From: Bacteroidota bacterium
Lineage (GTDB): Bacteria > Bacteroidota > Bacteroidia > Chitinophagales > Chitinophagaceae
Length of the DNA stretch: 33,570 bases
Direction: 5' to 3'
Assembly: GCA_026391415.1 (NCBI GenBank)
Contig: JAPLEL010000052.1
Span: forward strand, 1 to 33,570
Position numbers and translations under genes: made by a program. How positions within the stretch are numbered: the stretch's first letter is position 1; each line of letters begins with the position of its first letter. Positions 1 through 7,999 of this stretch are shown in pieces. The notes under the pieces are model-generated. The model searched no databases. It was not told the origin of the DNA and saw nothing but the letters and a program-made list of their open reading frames with translations.

Positions 1-486
1 CTTTTGGGCGGCTTACTATATATTTCTTTGAGTTGGTCTTTAATGCTGGCTTTACGTGGTATTGCTTTGGAAGGATTTAATCCTGCCATTGGTTGGATAT
101 TGCCTGTAGTTTTAATTGTATCTATTTGGATTAATGATACCATGGCTTATTTAGCAGGTACTATTTTTGGCAAAACGCCTTTATCGAAAGTATCTCCCAA
201 AAAAACCTGGGAAGGCACAGTAACCGGGGTTGTATTATCGGTTTTAATTGTTGGTTATGGGGGAAATTTTTGGTTTGGATTGCCTTTTAAACCCTTGATT
301 TTTGTGGCAGCATTGAGTTCTATTATAGGTACAGTAGGCGATTTGTTCGAAAGCAAACTCAAAAGAATGGCTGGTGTGAAAGATAGTGGGCAAATGATGC
401 CAGGGCATGGTGGGTTTTTAGACCGATTCGATTCATTATTATTAGCAACACCCTTTGTTTGGGTTTTTGTTTATTTGTTTTTATAA
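1..486 (+). CDS. cdsA: Phosphatidate cytidylyltransferase, C-terminal part (5' end outside window)
   Basis: Integral membrane enzyme that makes CDP-diacylglycerol from phosphatidate and CTP, the branch-point precursor of phospholipids. The frame is open from base 1, so the N-terminal part lies upstream of the window. What is visible holds several hydrophobic helices and, at about nt 352-432, the complete CdsA family signature: S-x-L-K-R, then K-D-S-G, then P-G-H-G-G-F-x-D-R-F-D. The conserved Lys-Asp and the two acidic residues of the last block are the metal and substrate ligands in this family. It is followed 61 nt later by a phosphatidylserine decarboxylase gene on the same strand, so the pair covers consecutive parts of phosphatidylethanolamine synthesis. 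The identity is secure from the signature; only the start is missing. Confidence 0.95.
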   Translation, partial: LLGGLLYISLSWSLMLALRGIALEGFNPAIGWILPVVLIVSIWINDTMAYLAGTIFGKTPLSKVSPKKTWEGTVTGVVLSVLIVGYGGNFWFGLPFKPLIFVAALSSIIGTVGDLFESKLKRMAGVKDSGQMMPGHGGFLDRFDSLLLATPFVWVFVYLFL

Positions 487-496
487 ATCACAAGTA

Positions 497-529
497 TTGA
501 TTGTAAGTATTTAACATCTATTACATTTG
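497..529 (+). promoter_or_regulatory. Predicted Bacteroidota-type promoter before psd
   Basis: A TTG at 501-503 (another at 497-499) is followed after 18 nt by TACATTTG at 522-529, matching the TAnnTTTG -7 box of the phylum. The box ends 18 nt before the psd start codon, so the leader would be very short. Read-through from cdsA is also possible. Confidence 0.5.
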
Positions 530-547
530 CAACCTAATTATTTTCAA

Positions 548-1204
548 ATGACTATTCACAGAGAAGGATACCAAACGATTGGTATTGCAGCACTTATTTT
601 TGGGTTGATTAACCTAGCCTCCTATTCTTTTTTAAGCGTGTCTATGCCTATCTGTGCATTGGTGGTATTTTTTGTAACACTAGGTATCTTTTTATTTTTA
701 GTATCATTTTTTAGAATACCAAATAGGGAGCTTACCGTTAATGCTAATCAAATTATTTGTCCAGCAGATGGAAAAGTAGTGGTTATTGAAGAAGTGATTG
801 ATAGCGAATATTTCAAGGACAAACGCATTCAACTGAGTGTATTTATGAGCCCTGCAAATGTGCACGTGAATAGAAATCCTGTAGACGGAGAAATTGTATA
901 TAACCAATACCACAAAGGAAAATACTTGGTTGCTTGGCATCCAAAATCATCTACCGAAAACGAACGTTGGAGTGTGGTGGTAAAAAATTTGCACGGAGAA
1001 TTACTCTACAAACAAATTGCTGGCGCACTAGCCAAACGCATTTGTAATTATACCCATGTTGGTCAGCAAGTAAAACAAACCGAAGAATACGGCTTCATTA
1101 AATTTGGTAGCCGTGTTGACTTACTATTACCAATTACTGCAAAAATAGAAGTCGCCTTAAACCAAGTGGTAGAAGGCGGTGTAACGGTATTGGCTACTTG
1201 GTAA
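548..1204 (+). CDS. psd: Phosphatidylserine decarboxylase, short (archaetidylserine decarboxylase-like) form
   Basis: Decarboxylates phosphatidylserine to phosphatidylethanolamine at the inner membrane. From the ATG at 548 the protein is 218 aa, the usual size of the short Psd form. Two hydrophobic segments occupy about residues 10-56. The conserved block S-P-x-N-V-H-V-N-R at 101-109 is followed near the C-terminus by F-G-S-R at 186-189; in this family the chain cleaves itself between Gly187 and Ser188, and the serine becomes the pyruvoyl cofactor on the small subunit. An in-frame TTG at 527 would add seven residues, but it lies in the predicted promoter, so I prefer the ATG, which begins with the typical M-T-I-H-R-E-G. 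It lies downstream of cdsA and converges with the HAD gene, with one base between their stop codons. Confidence 0.93.
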   Translation: MTIHREGYQTIGIAALIFGLINLASYSFLSVSMPICALVVFFVTLGIFLFLVSFFRIPNRELTVNANQIICPADGKVVVIEEVIDSEYFKDKRIQLSVFMSPANVHVNRNPVDGEIVYNQYHKGKYLVAWHPKSSTENERWSVVVKNLHGELLYKQIAGALAKRICNYTHVGQQVKQTEEYGFIKFGSRVDLLLPITAKIEVALNQVVEGGVTVLATW

Positions 1205-1205
1205 T

Positions 1206-1901
1206 TTAAAAAATGCCTTCCAATTCTTTTAGGTGCTCAATAGTATAAGTTGCTTTTACTGTAGGAATAATTTTTAAATGGTTCACAAAAATCGTGTCCA
1301 TTCCTGCATTAATGCCACCTTGTATATCTGCTGCTTGGTTATCGCCAATCATAATGCTTTCGGCCAAATTTGCGCCTGCTTTAAGTAGTGCGTAATCGAA
1401 TATTTCTTTATGCGGCTTTAGGCTATTACTCGCTTCTGATGTAATTACTTGATTAAAATAACTCGTTAAATTACTCTCTCGAAGTTTATTGTGTTGCACC
1501 GATTCAAATCCATTGGTAATTAGGTGGAGCACGTAATTTTTATTTTGTAAGTAGTTTAATATTTCAATGGTATAAGGAAAGAGTCTTTTTTTACTAGGAA
1601 GGAGGTCTAAAAACTGTACAGATAATTTTTTTGCCAAGGGCTCATCGGCTATTTTAAACTCTAATAAAGCAAGCCACATCCGTTTCCAGCGTAGTTCATC
1701 TTGTTTAATAAAACCTTTGGTGTATCGATCCCAAAGTCGATGATTGTGGTGGGTGTAATGGGCAAAAAAACTTTCAAAATCCGTTATGCCTCTGTCTATA
1801 AGAAGGTTATTATGGAATAAATCATTCAAAGTTTCTTTGGAATTGGTTTCAAAATCCCAAAGTGTATGGTCGAGGTCGAAAAATAAATGACGGTATTGCA
1901 T
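1206..1901 (-). CDS. yjjG: YjjG-family HAD hydrolase (noncanonical pyrimidine nucleotidase)
   Basis: Haloacid dehalogenase-superfamily phosphatase of 231 aa. Motif I is F-F-D-L-D-H-T-L-W-D-F at residues 7-17, with nucleophile Asp9 and acid/base Asp11. The L-W-D-F continuation is characteristic of the YjjG subfamily, which dephosphorylates nucleoside monophosphates including noncanonical pyrimidines. Motif II is the I-T-N-G stretch, and motif IV is the G-D-N-Q-x-x-D-I stretch near the C-terminus. I chose the ATG at 1901 because M-Q-Y-R-H-L-F-F-D is the normal family N-terminus; a longer frame from 1952 adds 17 unconserved residues and runs towards the divergent gene. The role is probably nucleotide-pool cleaning. 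The substrate is inferred from the family. Confidence 0.85.
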   Translation of the reverse strand: MQYRHLFFDLDHTLWDFETNSKETLNDLFHNNLLIDRGITDFESFFAHYTHHNHRLWDRYTKGFIKQDELRWKRMWLALLEFKIADEPLAKKLSVQFLDLLPSKKRLFPYTIEILNYLQNKNYVLHLITNGFESVQHNKLRESNLTSYFNQVITSEASNSLKPHKEIFDYALLKAGANLAESIMIGDNQAADIQGGINAGMDTIFVNHLKIIPTVKATYTIEHLKELEGIF

Positions 1902-1969
1902 GGCTGCAAAATACGAACTTATATGATTGGCCAAAATGTTCGACCTTTGCATTTCAAACTAGTTGCGTT

Positions 1970-2668
1970 ATGAATGTAATTATTACCGGTGCTACAAAAG
2001 GAATGGGAAAAGCCATTGCCCAACAATTTGCTGCTGCAGGCTTTCAGTTATTGGTGTGTAGTAGAAATGAAATGGATTTATATGCTTTGGTTGCCGAATT
2101 AATAACCGAGTATCCGCAAGCTTCTGTTAAAGCAAAAGCAGCAGACCTTTCTAATAAAAAGGAAGCTATTGAGTTTGGCAATTGGTGTTTACAATTTGGT
2201 GCACCCGATATTTTGGTAAATAATGCCGGACAATTTGTTCCGGGTAGTATTCATAATGAAGCCGATGGCATTTTAGAAGATTTAATGGCGGTGAATTTGT
2301 ATAGTGCGTATCATTTAACACGTGCAGTGTTGCCAACAATGATTACTGCAAAAACCGGGCATATTTTTAATATTTGTTCTATTGCTTCTTTAAATGCCTA
2401 TGCCAATGGCGGATCTTATAGCATAACAAAATTTGCATTATTAGGATTTAGTAAAAACTTGCGCGAAGAATTAAAACCACACGGCATTAAAGTAACATCG
2501 GTATCTCCAGGTGCAACGCTAAGTGCTAGTTGGGATGGGTTTGAAATAGATCCTAAACGAATTATGGAAGCAGCTGATATTGCTAAAATGGTATTTGCAG
2601 CATCACAATTATCGCCACAAGCCGTGGTAGAAGATATTGTAATGCGCCCTCAGTTGGGTGATTTGTAA
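1970..2668 (+). CDS. Short-chain dehydrogenase/reductase (SDR family)
   Basis: Classical SDR of 232 aa that should use NAD(P)H to oxidise or reduce a hydroxyl or keto group of an unknown substrate. The cofactor loop T-G-x-x-x-G-x-G is at residues 6-13, N-N-A-G at 84-87, and the catalytic Ser137, Tyr150 and Lys154 fit the S-x(12)-Y-x(3)-K spacing. Ser31-Arg32 after the second strand hints at NADPH preference. The frame is open from 1862, but the ATG at 1970 places the Rossmann strand directly at the N-terminus as usual. It is divergent from the HAD gene with 68 nt between starts, and its stop lies 6 nt from the convergent flavin reductase gene. The substrate cannot be told from sequence. Confidence 0.9.
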   Translation: MNVIITGATKGMGKAIAQQFAAAGFQLLVCSRNEMDLYALVAELITEYPQASVKAKAADLSNKKEAIEFGNWCLQFGAPDILVNNAGQFVPGSIHNEADGILEDLMAVNLYSAYHLTRAVLPTMITAKTGHIFNICSIASLNAYANGGSYSITKFALLGFSKNLREELKPHGIKVTSVSPGATLSASWDGFEIDPKRIMEAADIAKMVFAASQLSPQAVVEDIVMRPQLGDL

Positions 2669-2674
2669 ATTCAG

Positions 2675-3562
2675 TTAAACGTTCTCTAACGAAATTAAAA
2701 TTTGCCAAGCAGTTTCTATACGATTGTCATTTAATAATTCAGCCGCGTATAGGTGCAATTCTTTTTCCATTTCTGTAGGGCTAATGCCATAGTATTGGAT
2801 AATATTTTTTAATCGCTCGTCATTAAATGTAGGGTCAACTGCAGGCAGTTCGTGGTAATTGGCTAACAAGCCTAAGTGGTTGCCTGTTAAAATTTGGCTA
2901 TTGCGTATACCTTCTGGTAATTGATCGATCCCCATACCGAGTTGTTTGTTTGGTTTGTTTATTTCAAATAAATTAGACGCATCTACTTTGCAATACCAAT
3001 CGCCACCCAATCGGGCTACTAAGTTTAATTGCGCTGGATTGATTGTTTTATCATTGCCTAAAACGCTTTCTGCTACATGCATGCACAATACTTCTGCAAT
3101 AACTAATTGACCTGAACCAGGCCCATCGCCCAAACTTTTTATTTCTACTACCTTACATTCTAGTTGGATTTTTGCTTCTTTCACTAATGGTGGTTGAACC
3201 ATTGTGGCTGCCGCTTTTGTAAAGCCCGCTTTTGCAAATTCATCAATCGCTTTTGGATACGCACAACTACTTAAACTCACTTGCGCTACCATTGAATAAT
3301 CAACAATATTAATCACACATTCAGGGTGTTCAATTACGTTTTGTAGGGTATGTTTTAAAGGATTTTCGTTAGCAGATTTTAAAGGAGAAAAAATAACTAT
3401 TGGCGGATTTGAAGAGAATACATTAAAATAACTAAACGGCGCTAAATTTACTCGACCATTGGCATCCATAGTACTGGCAAAACAAATAGGTCTAGGGCCA
3501 ATGGCACTATTTAACCAGGATTGTTTTTCGGATGCGCTAAGTTGATTAAAATCTAGGAACAT
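2675..3562 (-). CDS. Flavin reductase-like domain protein (flavoredoxin family)
   Basis: A 295-aa protein whose first roughly 200 residues are a flavin reductase-like FMN-binding split barrel. The block S-A-I-G-P-R-P-I-C-F-A-S-T followed by N-L-A-P-F-S-Y-F-N is the FMN-binding signature of the DIM6/NTAB/flavoredoxin family. The C-terminal 80 or so residues form an extra helical-looking part after the barrel, as in many longer Bacteroidota members. These proteins bind FMN and act as flavin or ferric reductases, or as partners of oxidoreductases; the actual substrate is unknown. It is last in a close minus-strand group (27 nt after the 94-aa gene), so it is probably cotranscribed with the TIGR02757 gene. 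Confidence 0.85.
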   Translation of the reverse strand: MFLDFNQLSASEKQSWLNSAIGPRPICFASTMDANGRVNLAPFSYFNVFSSNPPIVIFSPLKSANENPLKHTLQNVIEHPECVINIVDYSMVAQVSLSSCAYPKAIDEFAKAGFTKAAATMVQPPLVKEAKIQLECKVVEIKSLGDGPGSGQLVIAEVLCMHVAESVLGNDKTINPAQLNLVARLGGDWYCKVDASNLFEINKPNKQLGMGIDQLPEGIRNSQILTGNHLGLLANYHELPAVDPTFNDERLKNIIQYYGISPTEMEKELHLYAAELLNDNRIETAWQILISLENV

Positions 3563-3589
3563 GTATTAGTATTTTATGAAATAGTAAAG

Positions 3590-3874
3590 TTACCATTTTT
3601 CGTCGTCTGGAATATTTTCTTCGGCTTGTTTAAATTGCTCGCGTGATTTTCTTTTTTGTTCTTGTCTTTCAAGAATAAGGTGTGCTATGATTTTTCCTGC
3701 ATCTTCATTAGGATGCTCGGCTAATAAGGTTTTCAATTTTTTTTCAGACACATCTACGGCATACAATAAGTAAACCAATTTAGAAAAATCATTAGCTATT
3801 AAATGGTTGATATGCGCAATCAACTCGTTGAGGTTTAGTTTTTCTATGTTTTGTAGTTCGGTGGAATTGCTCAT
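3590..3874 (-). CDS. Small conserved protein of unknown function (94 aa)
   Basis: Unrecognised function. The protein is 94 aa, charged and predicted helical, with no signal peptide or membrane segment. The central part, D-F-S-K-L-V-Y-L-L-Y-A-V-D-V-S-E-K-K-L-K, and the following I-I-A-H-L-I-L-E-R-Q look like a conserved helical domain. The C-terminus is rich in Glu, Lys and Gln and ends in D-D-E-K-W. The impression that similar proteins occur in other Bacteroidota is from memory and unchecked. It sits 12 nt downstream of the TIGR02757 gene and 27 nt upstream of the flavin reductase gene, so it is very likely translated from the same message. Coding status is supported by the clean fit between neighbours and by the sequence composition. 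Confidence 0.75.
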   Translation of the reverse strand: MSNSTELQNIEKLNLNELIAHINHLIANDFSKLVYLLYAVDVSEKKLKTLLAEHPNEDAGKIIAHLILERQEQKRKSREQFKQAEENIPDDEKW

Positions 3875-3886
3875 GGTGTTTGTGGT

Positions 3887-4681
3887 TTATGTGTATTTTT
3901 CCATTACGCCCAAACCAAATAAGGCAAAATCGTATTTCACAGGATCTATTGGATCTAAGTTACGCAAGTATTGTGTTAGTTCAACAGCTGCCGACCAGTC
4001 TACTTGTTTGCGGTCGAGCAATTGAAAGCGTTTGGCTACACGAGCAACATGCACATCAATGGGGCAAATGAGTTGTGCGGGGGATATTTTTTTCCATATA
4101 CCAAAATCAACTCCATTTTTGTCTTTGCGCACCATCCAACGTAAATACATATTTAAGCGTTTGCAACTAGAATTTTTATATGGTGTTGCAATATGTTTTC
4201 TAGTTCTGTTTGGAGCGTCTTCTAAAGAAAAAAAGTAGTTATGAAAATAACTGAGGGCTGTTGCTACAATTTCATTAGAACTTTCTTGCAATACTTGTTT
4301 TGGAAAGAAAGCGCTCTCTAAACTTTTGTTGTTTTGATAATGGAATTGTAAGAATGCAATAAAATATAAAAGGTCGGTGGTATTGAAAGTGCGGTGCTTG
4401 AAATGCAGCATTTTTTTAAGATCCGATTCTTGGTGGTTCAAACAAAAATCATAAGGCGCCATATCCATCAACTGCATTAATTCTTTCGATTTGTTGATGA
4501 TAGTAGTGCGTCCGCCCCAAGCAAATACAGCGGCAAAAAAACCGGCAATTTCAATGTCTTGTTTTACGCTAAATAAATGTGGAATGCATACAGGGTCGGC
4601 CGCAATAAAAGACGGCTGATTGTATTTGGCTACTTTCTGTTCAAAAAAACTAATTAGCTTTTGCTGGTTATTATTTTGCAT
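3887..4681 (-). CDS. TIGR02757 family protein (DUF2400)
   Basis: A 264-aa conserved protein of family TIGR02757/DUF2400. Recognition rests on the C-terminal region, where P-I-D-V-H-V-A-R-V-A-K is followed by W-S-A-A-V-E-L-T and then L-D-P-x-D-P-V-K-Y-D-F-A-L-F-G-L-G, a family hallmark. The arrangement resembles the helix-hairpin-helix and catalytic Asp region of HhH-GPD base-excision glycosylases, which may suggest a nucleic-acid role, but this is inference; no function is established to my knowledge. The N-terminal half contains A-F-A-W-G-G-R, also conserved in the family. First gene of the compact group 3887-3874-3562, starting 23 nt after the trans-sulfuration gene ends. Confidence 0.85.
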   Translation of the reverse strand: MQNNNQQKLISFFEQKVAKYNQPSFIAADPVCIPHLFSVKQDIEIAGFFAAVFAWGGRTTIINKSKELMQLMDMAPYDFCLNHQESDLKKMLHFKHRTFNTTDLLYFIAFLQFHYQNNKSLESAFFPKQVLQESSNEIVATALSYFHNYFFSLEDAPNRTRKHIATPYKNSSCKRLNMYLRWMVRKDKNGVDFGIWKKISPAQLICPIDVHVARVAKRFQLLDRKQVDWSAAVELTQYLRNLDPIDPVKYDFALFGLGVMEKYT

Positions 4682-4704
4682 CAGCTCGTTTTATATCAAT
4701 TTGT

Positions 4705-5865
4705 TTACCCAATTGCATGATTCAAATCAGCTATTAAATCTGCTGCATCTTCAATGCCTACACTTAAACGAATTAAAGAATCTGATAACCCATTTTTAAT
4801 TCTTTCTGCTCTTGGAATAGAAGCATGTGTCATTGATGCGGGATGATTAATCAGCGATTCAACACCACCTAAACTTTCGGCCAATGAAAATAATTTTGTA
4901 CTTGATAAAACGCGTGTTGCATTTTCAATGCTATCGTCTTTCAACGTAAAACTCATCATTCCCCCAAATCCACGCATTTGTTTTTTAGCAATGGCATAAT
5001 TGTGGTGGTCTTCAAACCCGCACCAGTAAACCCTTTCAACCTTTGGATGGTTGCGTAAAAAATGCGCAATCTTTTCGCCATTTTCGCAGTGACGTTGCAT
5101 ACGCACGTGTAAGGTTTTAATGCCACGTAATACCAAAAAACAATCCATTGGTCCTGGAACAGCACCGCATGATTTTTGAATAAAGAATAATTCTTCTCTT
5201 AATTTGGCATCATTCATCATCAAACATCCTTGAATTAAATCGCTATGGCCGCCCAAGTATTTAGTAGCGGAGTGCATGACTATATCGGCTCCAAGTGTTA
5301 ATGGATTCTGTAAATAAGGCGAAGCAAAAGTATTGTCTACACAAAGTAGGGCACCACTTGCTTTTGCAATAACTGCTACTGCAGCAATATCTGTAATATT
5401 CATTAATGGATTGGTAGGTGTTTCAATCCAAATAAGTTTCGTGTTTGGTGTAATGGCGTTTTGAATATTTGCCATATCGGTGGTATCAACATACGTAAAT
5501 ACAATACCATATTTGGCAAATATTTTGGTAAACAATCTATAAGTGCCTCCATACATATCACTCGCAGCAATCACTTGGTCGCCGGGTGATAATAATTTAA
5601 TCACCGCATCTGTTGCCGCAACACCACTACTAAACGCCAACCCAAACTTGCCATGTTCTATTTGTGCATACGCTTCTTCTAATGCTTTTCGGGTAGGGTT
5701 TTGGCTACGGGCATATTCAAATCCTTTATTTACGCCAGGCGCTTCTTGTACAAATGTTGATGTTTGATAAATTGGCGTCATGATGGCGCCTGTAGAAGGA
5801 TCTGGTTCAGAACCTGCATGTATATATGTTGTACCTAGACCTACTGGACTTGAAGTGTTGTTCAT
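4705..5865 (-). CDS. Cystathionine gamma-synthase/gamma-lyase family PLP enzyme
   Basis: Cytosolic trans-sulfuration enzyme of fold type I, 386 aa from the ATG at 5865. It either joins cysteine to an activated homoserine (gamma-synthase) or cleaves cystathionine (gamma-lyase). The Cys/Met-metabolism signature is intact: Y-x-R-x-x-N-P-T-R at about 51-59, F-S-S-G-V-A-A-T at 78-85, the cofactor Asp177 in V-D-N-T-F, and H-S-A-T-K-Y-L-G-G-H-S-D with the PLP lysine at 202. The C-terminal S-L-G-G-V-E-S-L-I-N-H-P is also canonical. Sequence alone does not separate synthase from lyase, so I give no symbol. An alternative start 11 codons upstream would overlap the preceding gene; the chosen ATG leaves 2 nt between the genes. 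Confidence 0.9.
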   Translation of the reverse strand: MNNTSSPVGLGTTYIHAGSEPDPSTGAIMTPIYQTSTFVQEAPGVNKGFEYARSQNPTRKALEEAYAQIEHGKFGLAFSSGVAATDAVIKLLSPGDQVIAASDMYGGTYRLFTKIFAKYGIVFTYVDTTDMANIQNAITPNTKLIWIETPTNPLMNITDIAAVAVIAKASGALLCVDNTFASPYLQNPLTLGADIVMHSATKYLGGHSDLIQGCLMMNDAKLREELFFIQKSCGAVPGPMDCFLVLRGIKTLHVRMQRHCENGEKIAHFLRNHPKVERVYWCGFEDHHNYAIAKKQMRGFGGMMSFTLKDDSIENATRVLSSTKLFSLAESLGGVESLINHPASMTHASIPRAERIKNGLSDSLIRLSVGIEDAADLIADLNHAIG

Positions 5866-5867
5866 AA

Positions 5868-7304
5868 TTAATTTTTTATTGCTTTCTGCAAAATCCAATT
5901 GCCAATTGTATTTGCGGCAATTGGTGAAAAACTTTCTTCTAAAGATTCGTAAGAAATTTCTTTAGAGATACAGGTTTGAAATAAGTGATTCATATTAGGC
6001 ATTTCTATTACCTGGTAATTTTTGTTTTGTCCTTTTTTTAAGGCTGCTTCAATAGCAGGTAAATTCTCTTTGCTAGACACTTGTATGTCGAATGAACCAT
6101 TGAGGGCTAAAACAGGGATGGTTAGTTTTAGTAAATTTTCGGCAGGATGATAATTTAAAAAATAATTTAACCAGTAAAGTCCAGATTGGTATTGTTGTGC
6201 CAATTTTAAAAATGTAGGAACTGGTCTTTGCATAAATAAAGATTGTTCTACACTATCGCTTACATTTTTCTTCCAAACTGCAAATGCAGCACGCATACTG
6301 TCTTGAATTATTTTTAAATCGGTTGATTTTGCAAATGCAGCATTGATATTATTAATAGCGTCATCTGCTAATTTCTTTTGATCGATAGTTAGATTTCCTT
6401 TTTCTACTGAGCGATGCATTTGAAAATTCCAAATTTCTTGTCCTGATTGTCCTGGTCCTGCTAATAAAACAACAAATGCTACTTGTTTATTTTTTACAGC
6501 TACCATGGGTGCTATCATTCCGCCTTCGCTATGACCTACTAAGCCAATTTTATTTTTATTGATATCACTTCTACTTAATAAATACTGAACGCTATTATTA
6601 ACATCTCCTGCAAACTCCACCGATGTTAGTTCTAGTGGTTTTGGACCTAAAGTACTTTTGCCAATGCCACGGTCATCTACACGCAAAACAGCAATGCCTT
6701 GTTTGGTTAAAAGGTCGGCTAAAACAGCATAAGTTTTATGTTCAAACATATTTCCGTCGCGGTCTTGTGTGCCACTACCAGAAATAATTATAACGGTAGG
6801 AAAATCTTTTCCTTGAGTTGGTTTAGTAAGTGTTGCACCATAGTGCACCGATTTATCGGCGTTATCGTATTCTACATCTTCAGAAGCATATCCAAAAGGT
6901 TGTTTGGGCGTTTGTGTTCGAACGAGTGGTGCAGGTGGTTCTGGAATTTCATCGGCAGTTAATCGTTTCATGTTTAGCAAAGTTTTAAAAGCAGCTTGCT
7001 CAAACTTTCCTACAATGCTGTCTTTGCCATCCCATTTGCCTCGGTAAAAAGCGTTCATGATTTTAATATCGGCCAAAATACTATCGGCTATAAAACTGGT
7101 TTTACCTCCTTTAATACCAAATCCTTTTTGGTCTGGGCTATCAAATACTGTTTGGTATTCGTTATTGTTATTGGTAACATGCATCACAAAACGAATGCTA
7201 TTTTTCCCTACTGGAATAAGCCCTTGCCATACACCAACAATACTTTGCGCATTGGCAAACTGAACCATCATTAAACCCACAAATAGTACGAATGTTTTTT
7301 GCAT
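5868..7304 (-). CDS. Secreted alpha/beta hydrolase (serine esterase/peptidase-like)
   Basis: A 478-aa exported hydrolase. Residues 1-19 form a signal peptide (hydrophobic core, A-N-A before Gln20). Residues 20-120 make a beta-rich N-terminal domain starting S-I-V-G-V-W-Q-G, often found before such hydrolases. The alpha/beta hydrolase domain follows: oxyanion region I-S-G-S-G-T-Q-D-R-D-G at about 174-184, D-D-R-G-I-G-K-S at 210-217, nucleophile Ser259 in G-H-S-E-G-G, a likely Asp in L-N-G-S-F-D, and His in N-M-N-H-L-F near the C-terminus. The triad is complete, so it is probably active in the periplasm on an ester or peptide; the substrate is unknown. It ends 2 nt before the trans-sulfuration gene and follows the SdpI-like gene by 5 nt. 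Confidence 0.87.
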   Translation of the reverse strand: MQKTFVLFVGLMMVQFANAQSIVGVWQGLIPVGKNSIRFVMHVTNNNNEYQTVFDSPDQKGFGIKGGKTSFIADSILADIKIMNAFYRGKWDGKDSIVGKFEQAAFKTLLNMKRLTADEIPEPPAPLVRTQTPKQPFGYASEDVEYDNADKSVHYGATLTKPTQGKDFPTVIIISGSGTQDRDGNMFEHKTYAVLADLLTKQGIAVLRVDDRGIGKSTLGPKPLELTSVEFAGDVNNSVQYLLSRSDINKNKIGLVGHSEGGMIAPMVAVKNKQVAFVVLLAGPGQSGQEIWNFQMHRSVEKGNLTIDQKKLADDAINNINAAFAKSTDLKIIQDSMRAAFAVWKKNVSDSVEQSLFMQRPVPTFLKLAQQYQSGLYWLNYFLNYHPAENLLKLTIPVLALNGSFDIQVSSKENLPAIEAALKKGQNKNYQVIEMPNMNHLFQTCISKEISYESLEESFSPIAANTIGNWILQKAIKN

Positions 7305-7309
7305 AAAAA

Positions 7310-7969
7310 TTATTGTTGGTGTTTTTTAAAATACAAATAAGAATAACCAATTGGAATAATACTAATAATTACAATAGTTGTTATAAAACAGATGAATGCA
7401 ATATTTGCAGGCAGTACTAATGTTGCAACTGTTACAATTACACCACCTGGCACCCAAATTTTACTAGCAAGTTTGTGCGTTTCGCGCCAGTTATCATCGT
7501 TCTCCAATGTCCATGGTGTGCGAATACCCACAAAATAACTAGGCTTCATATCGCGCATATAATATCCCAAAAACGAAAATAGCATACCAATCATTGGTAG
7601 CATGAGCTTGGTAATATTAACAGATTTATTAGCAGCAGAAAATACAATAATTAAGTTTAGTGCACTCATAAATATAACGAGTGCCCAAGCTAATTTTTTA
7701 TATAGTTCTGGCGATTGACCGGCAGTTTTTTTCGGATCAATTTTAGGTAAATTTTTAATTAGCAAGTAACAACCTGCTGCAACTAATCCTAGTAAACTAG
7801 TAGTTAGAATTAGGGTTGATCTTTCGCTAAATCCGTTTGGTGTTCCGTGTAAATCAAAATGAATAGGCACTATCTCTGGCAAACTGTTGTAAATGCTTGC
7901 TAAATAAAAGAAAGGAATTAAAATAATAAATCCAATCATCCATTCCCAGAAATTAGTTGTTTTTTGCAT
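7310..7969 (-). CDS. SdpI/DUF1648 family membrane protein
   Basis: A 219-aa integral membrane protein with about six hydrophobic segments. The N-terminal DUF1648 motif is present: a first helix, then L-P-E-I-V-P-I-H-F-D-L-H-G-T-P-N-G-F. The SdpI-like half has Y-F-V-G-I-R-T-P-W-T-L-E-N-D-D-N-W-R-E-T-H-K, the conserved loop of that family. In Bacillus, SdpI is an immunity protein against the SdpC toxin and a signal-transducing membrane protein; most homologues, including those in Bacteroidota, have no known role, and there is no toxin gene nearby. It lies 5 nt before the secreted hydrolase gene and 30 nt after the deacetylase gene, so it may share their transcript. Confidence 0.85.
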   Translation of the reverse strand: MQKTTNFWEWMIGFIILIPFFYLASIYNSLPEIVPIHFDLHGTPNGFSERSTLILTTSLLGLVAAGCYLLIKNLPKIDPKKTAGQSPELYKKLAWALVIFMSALNLIIVFSAANKSVNITKLMLPMIGMLFSFLGYYMRDMKPSYFVGIRTPWTLENDDNWRETHKLASKIWVPGGVIVTVATLVLPANIAFICFITTIVIISIIPIGYSYLYFKKHQQ

Positions 7970-7999
7970 GGTACTAATTTTAAGATTTGTCTACAACTA

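Noticed and set aside
704..940. A 78-codon minus-strand frame inside psd
   Set aside because: Lies wholly antisense to a secure gene and shows no protein family features.
5543..5767. A 74-codon plus-strand frame inside the trans-sulfuration gene
   Set aside because: Antisense shadow of a gene whose PLP motifs are complete on the other strand.
7310..7969. SdpI as part of a toxin-immunity or antimicrobial peptide system
   Set aside because: No sdpC-like toxin, sdpA/sdpB or regulator gene is nearby; DUF1648/SdpI proteins are widespread membrane proteins without such context.
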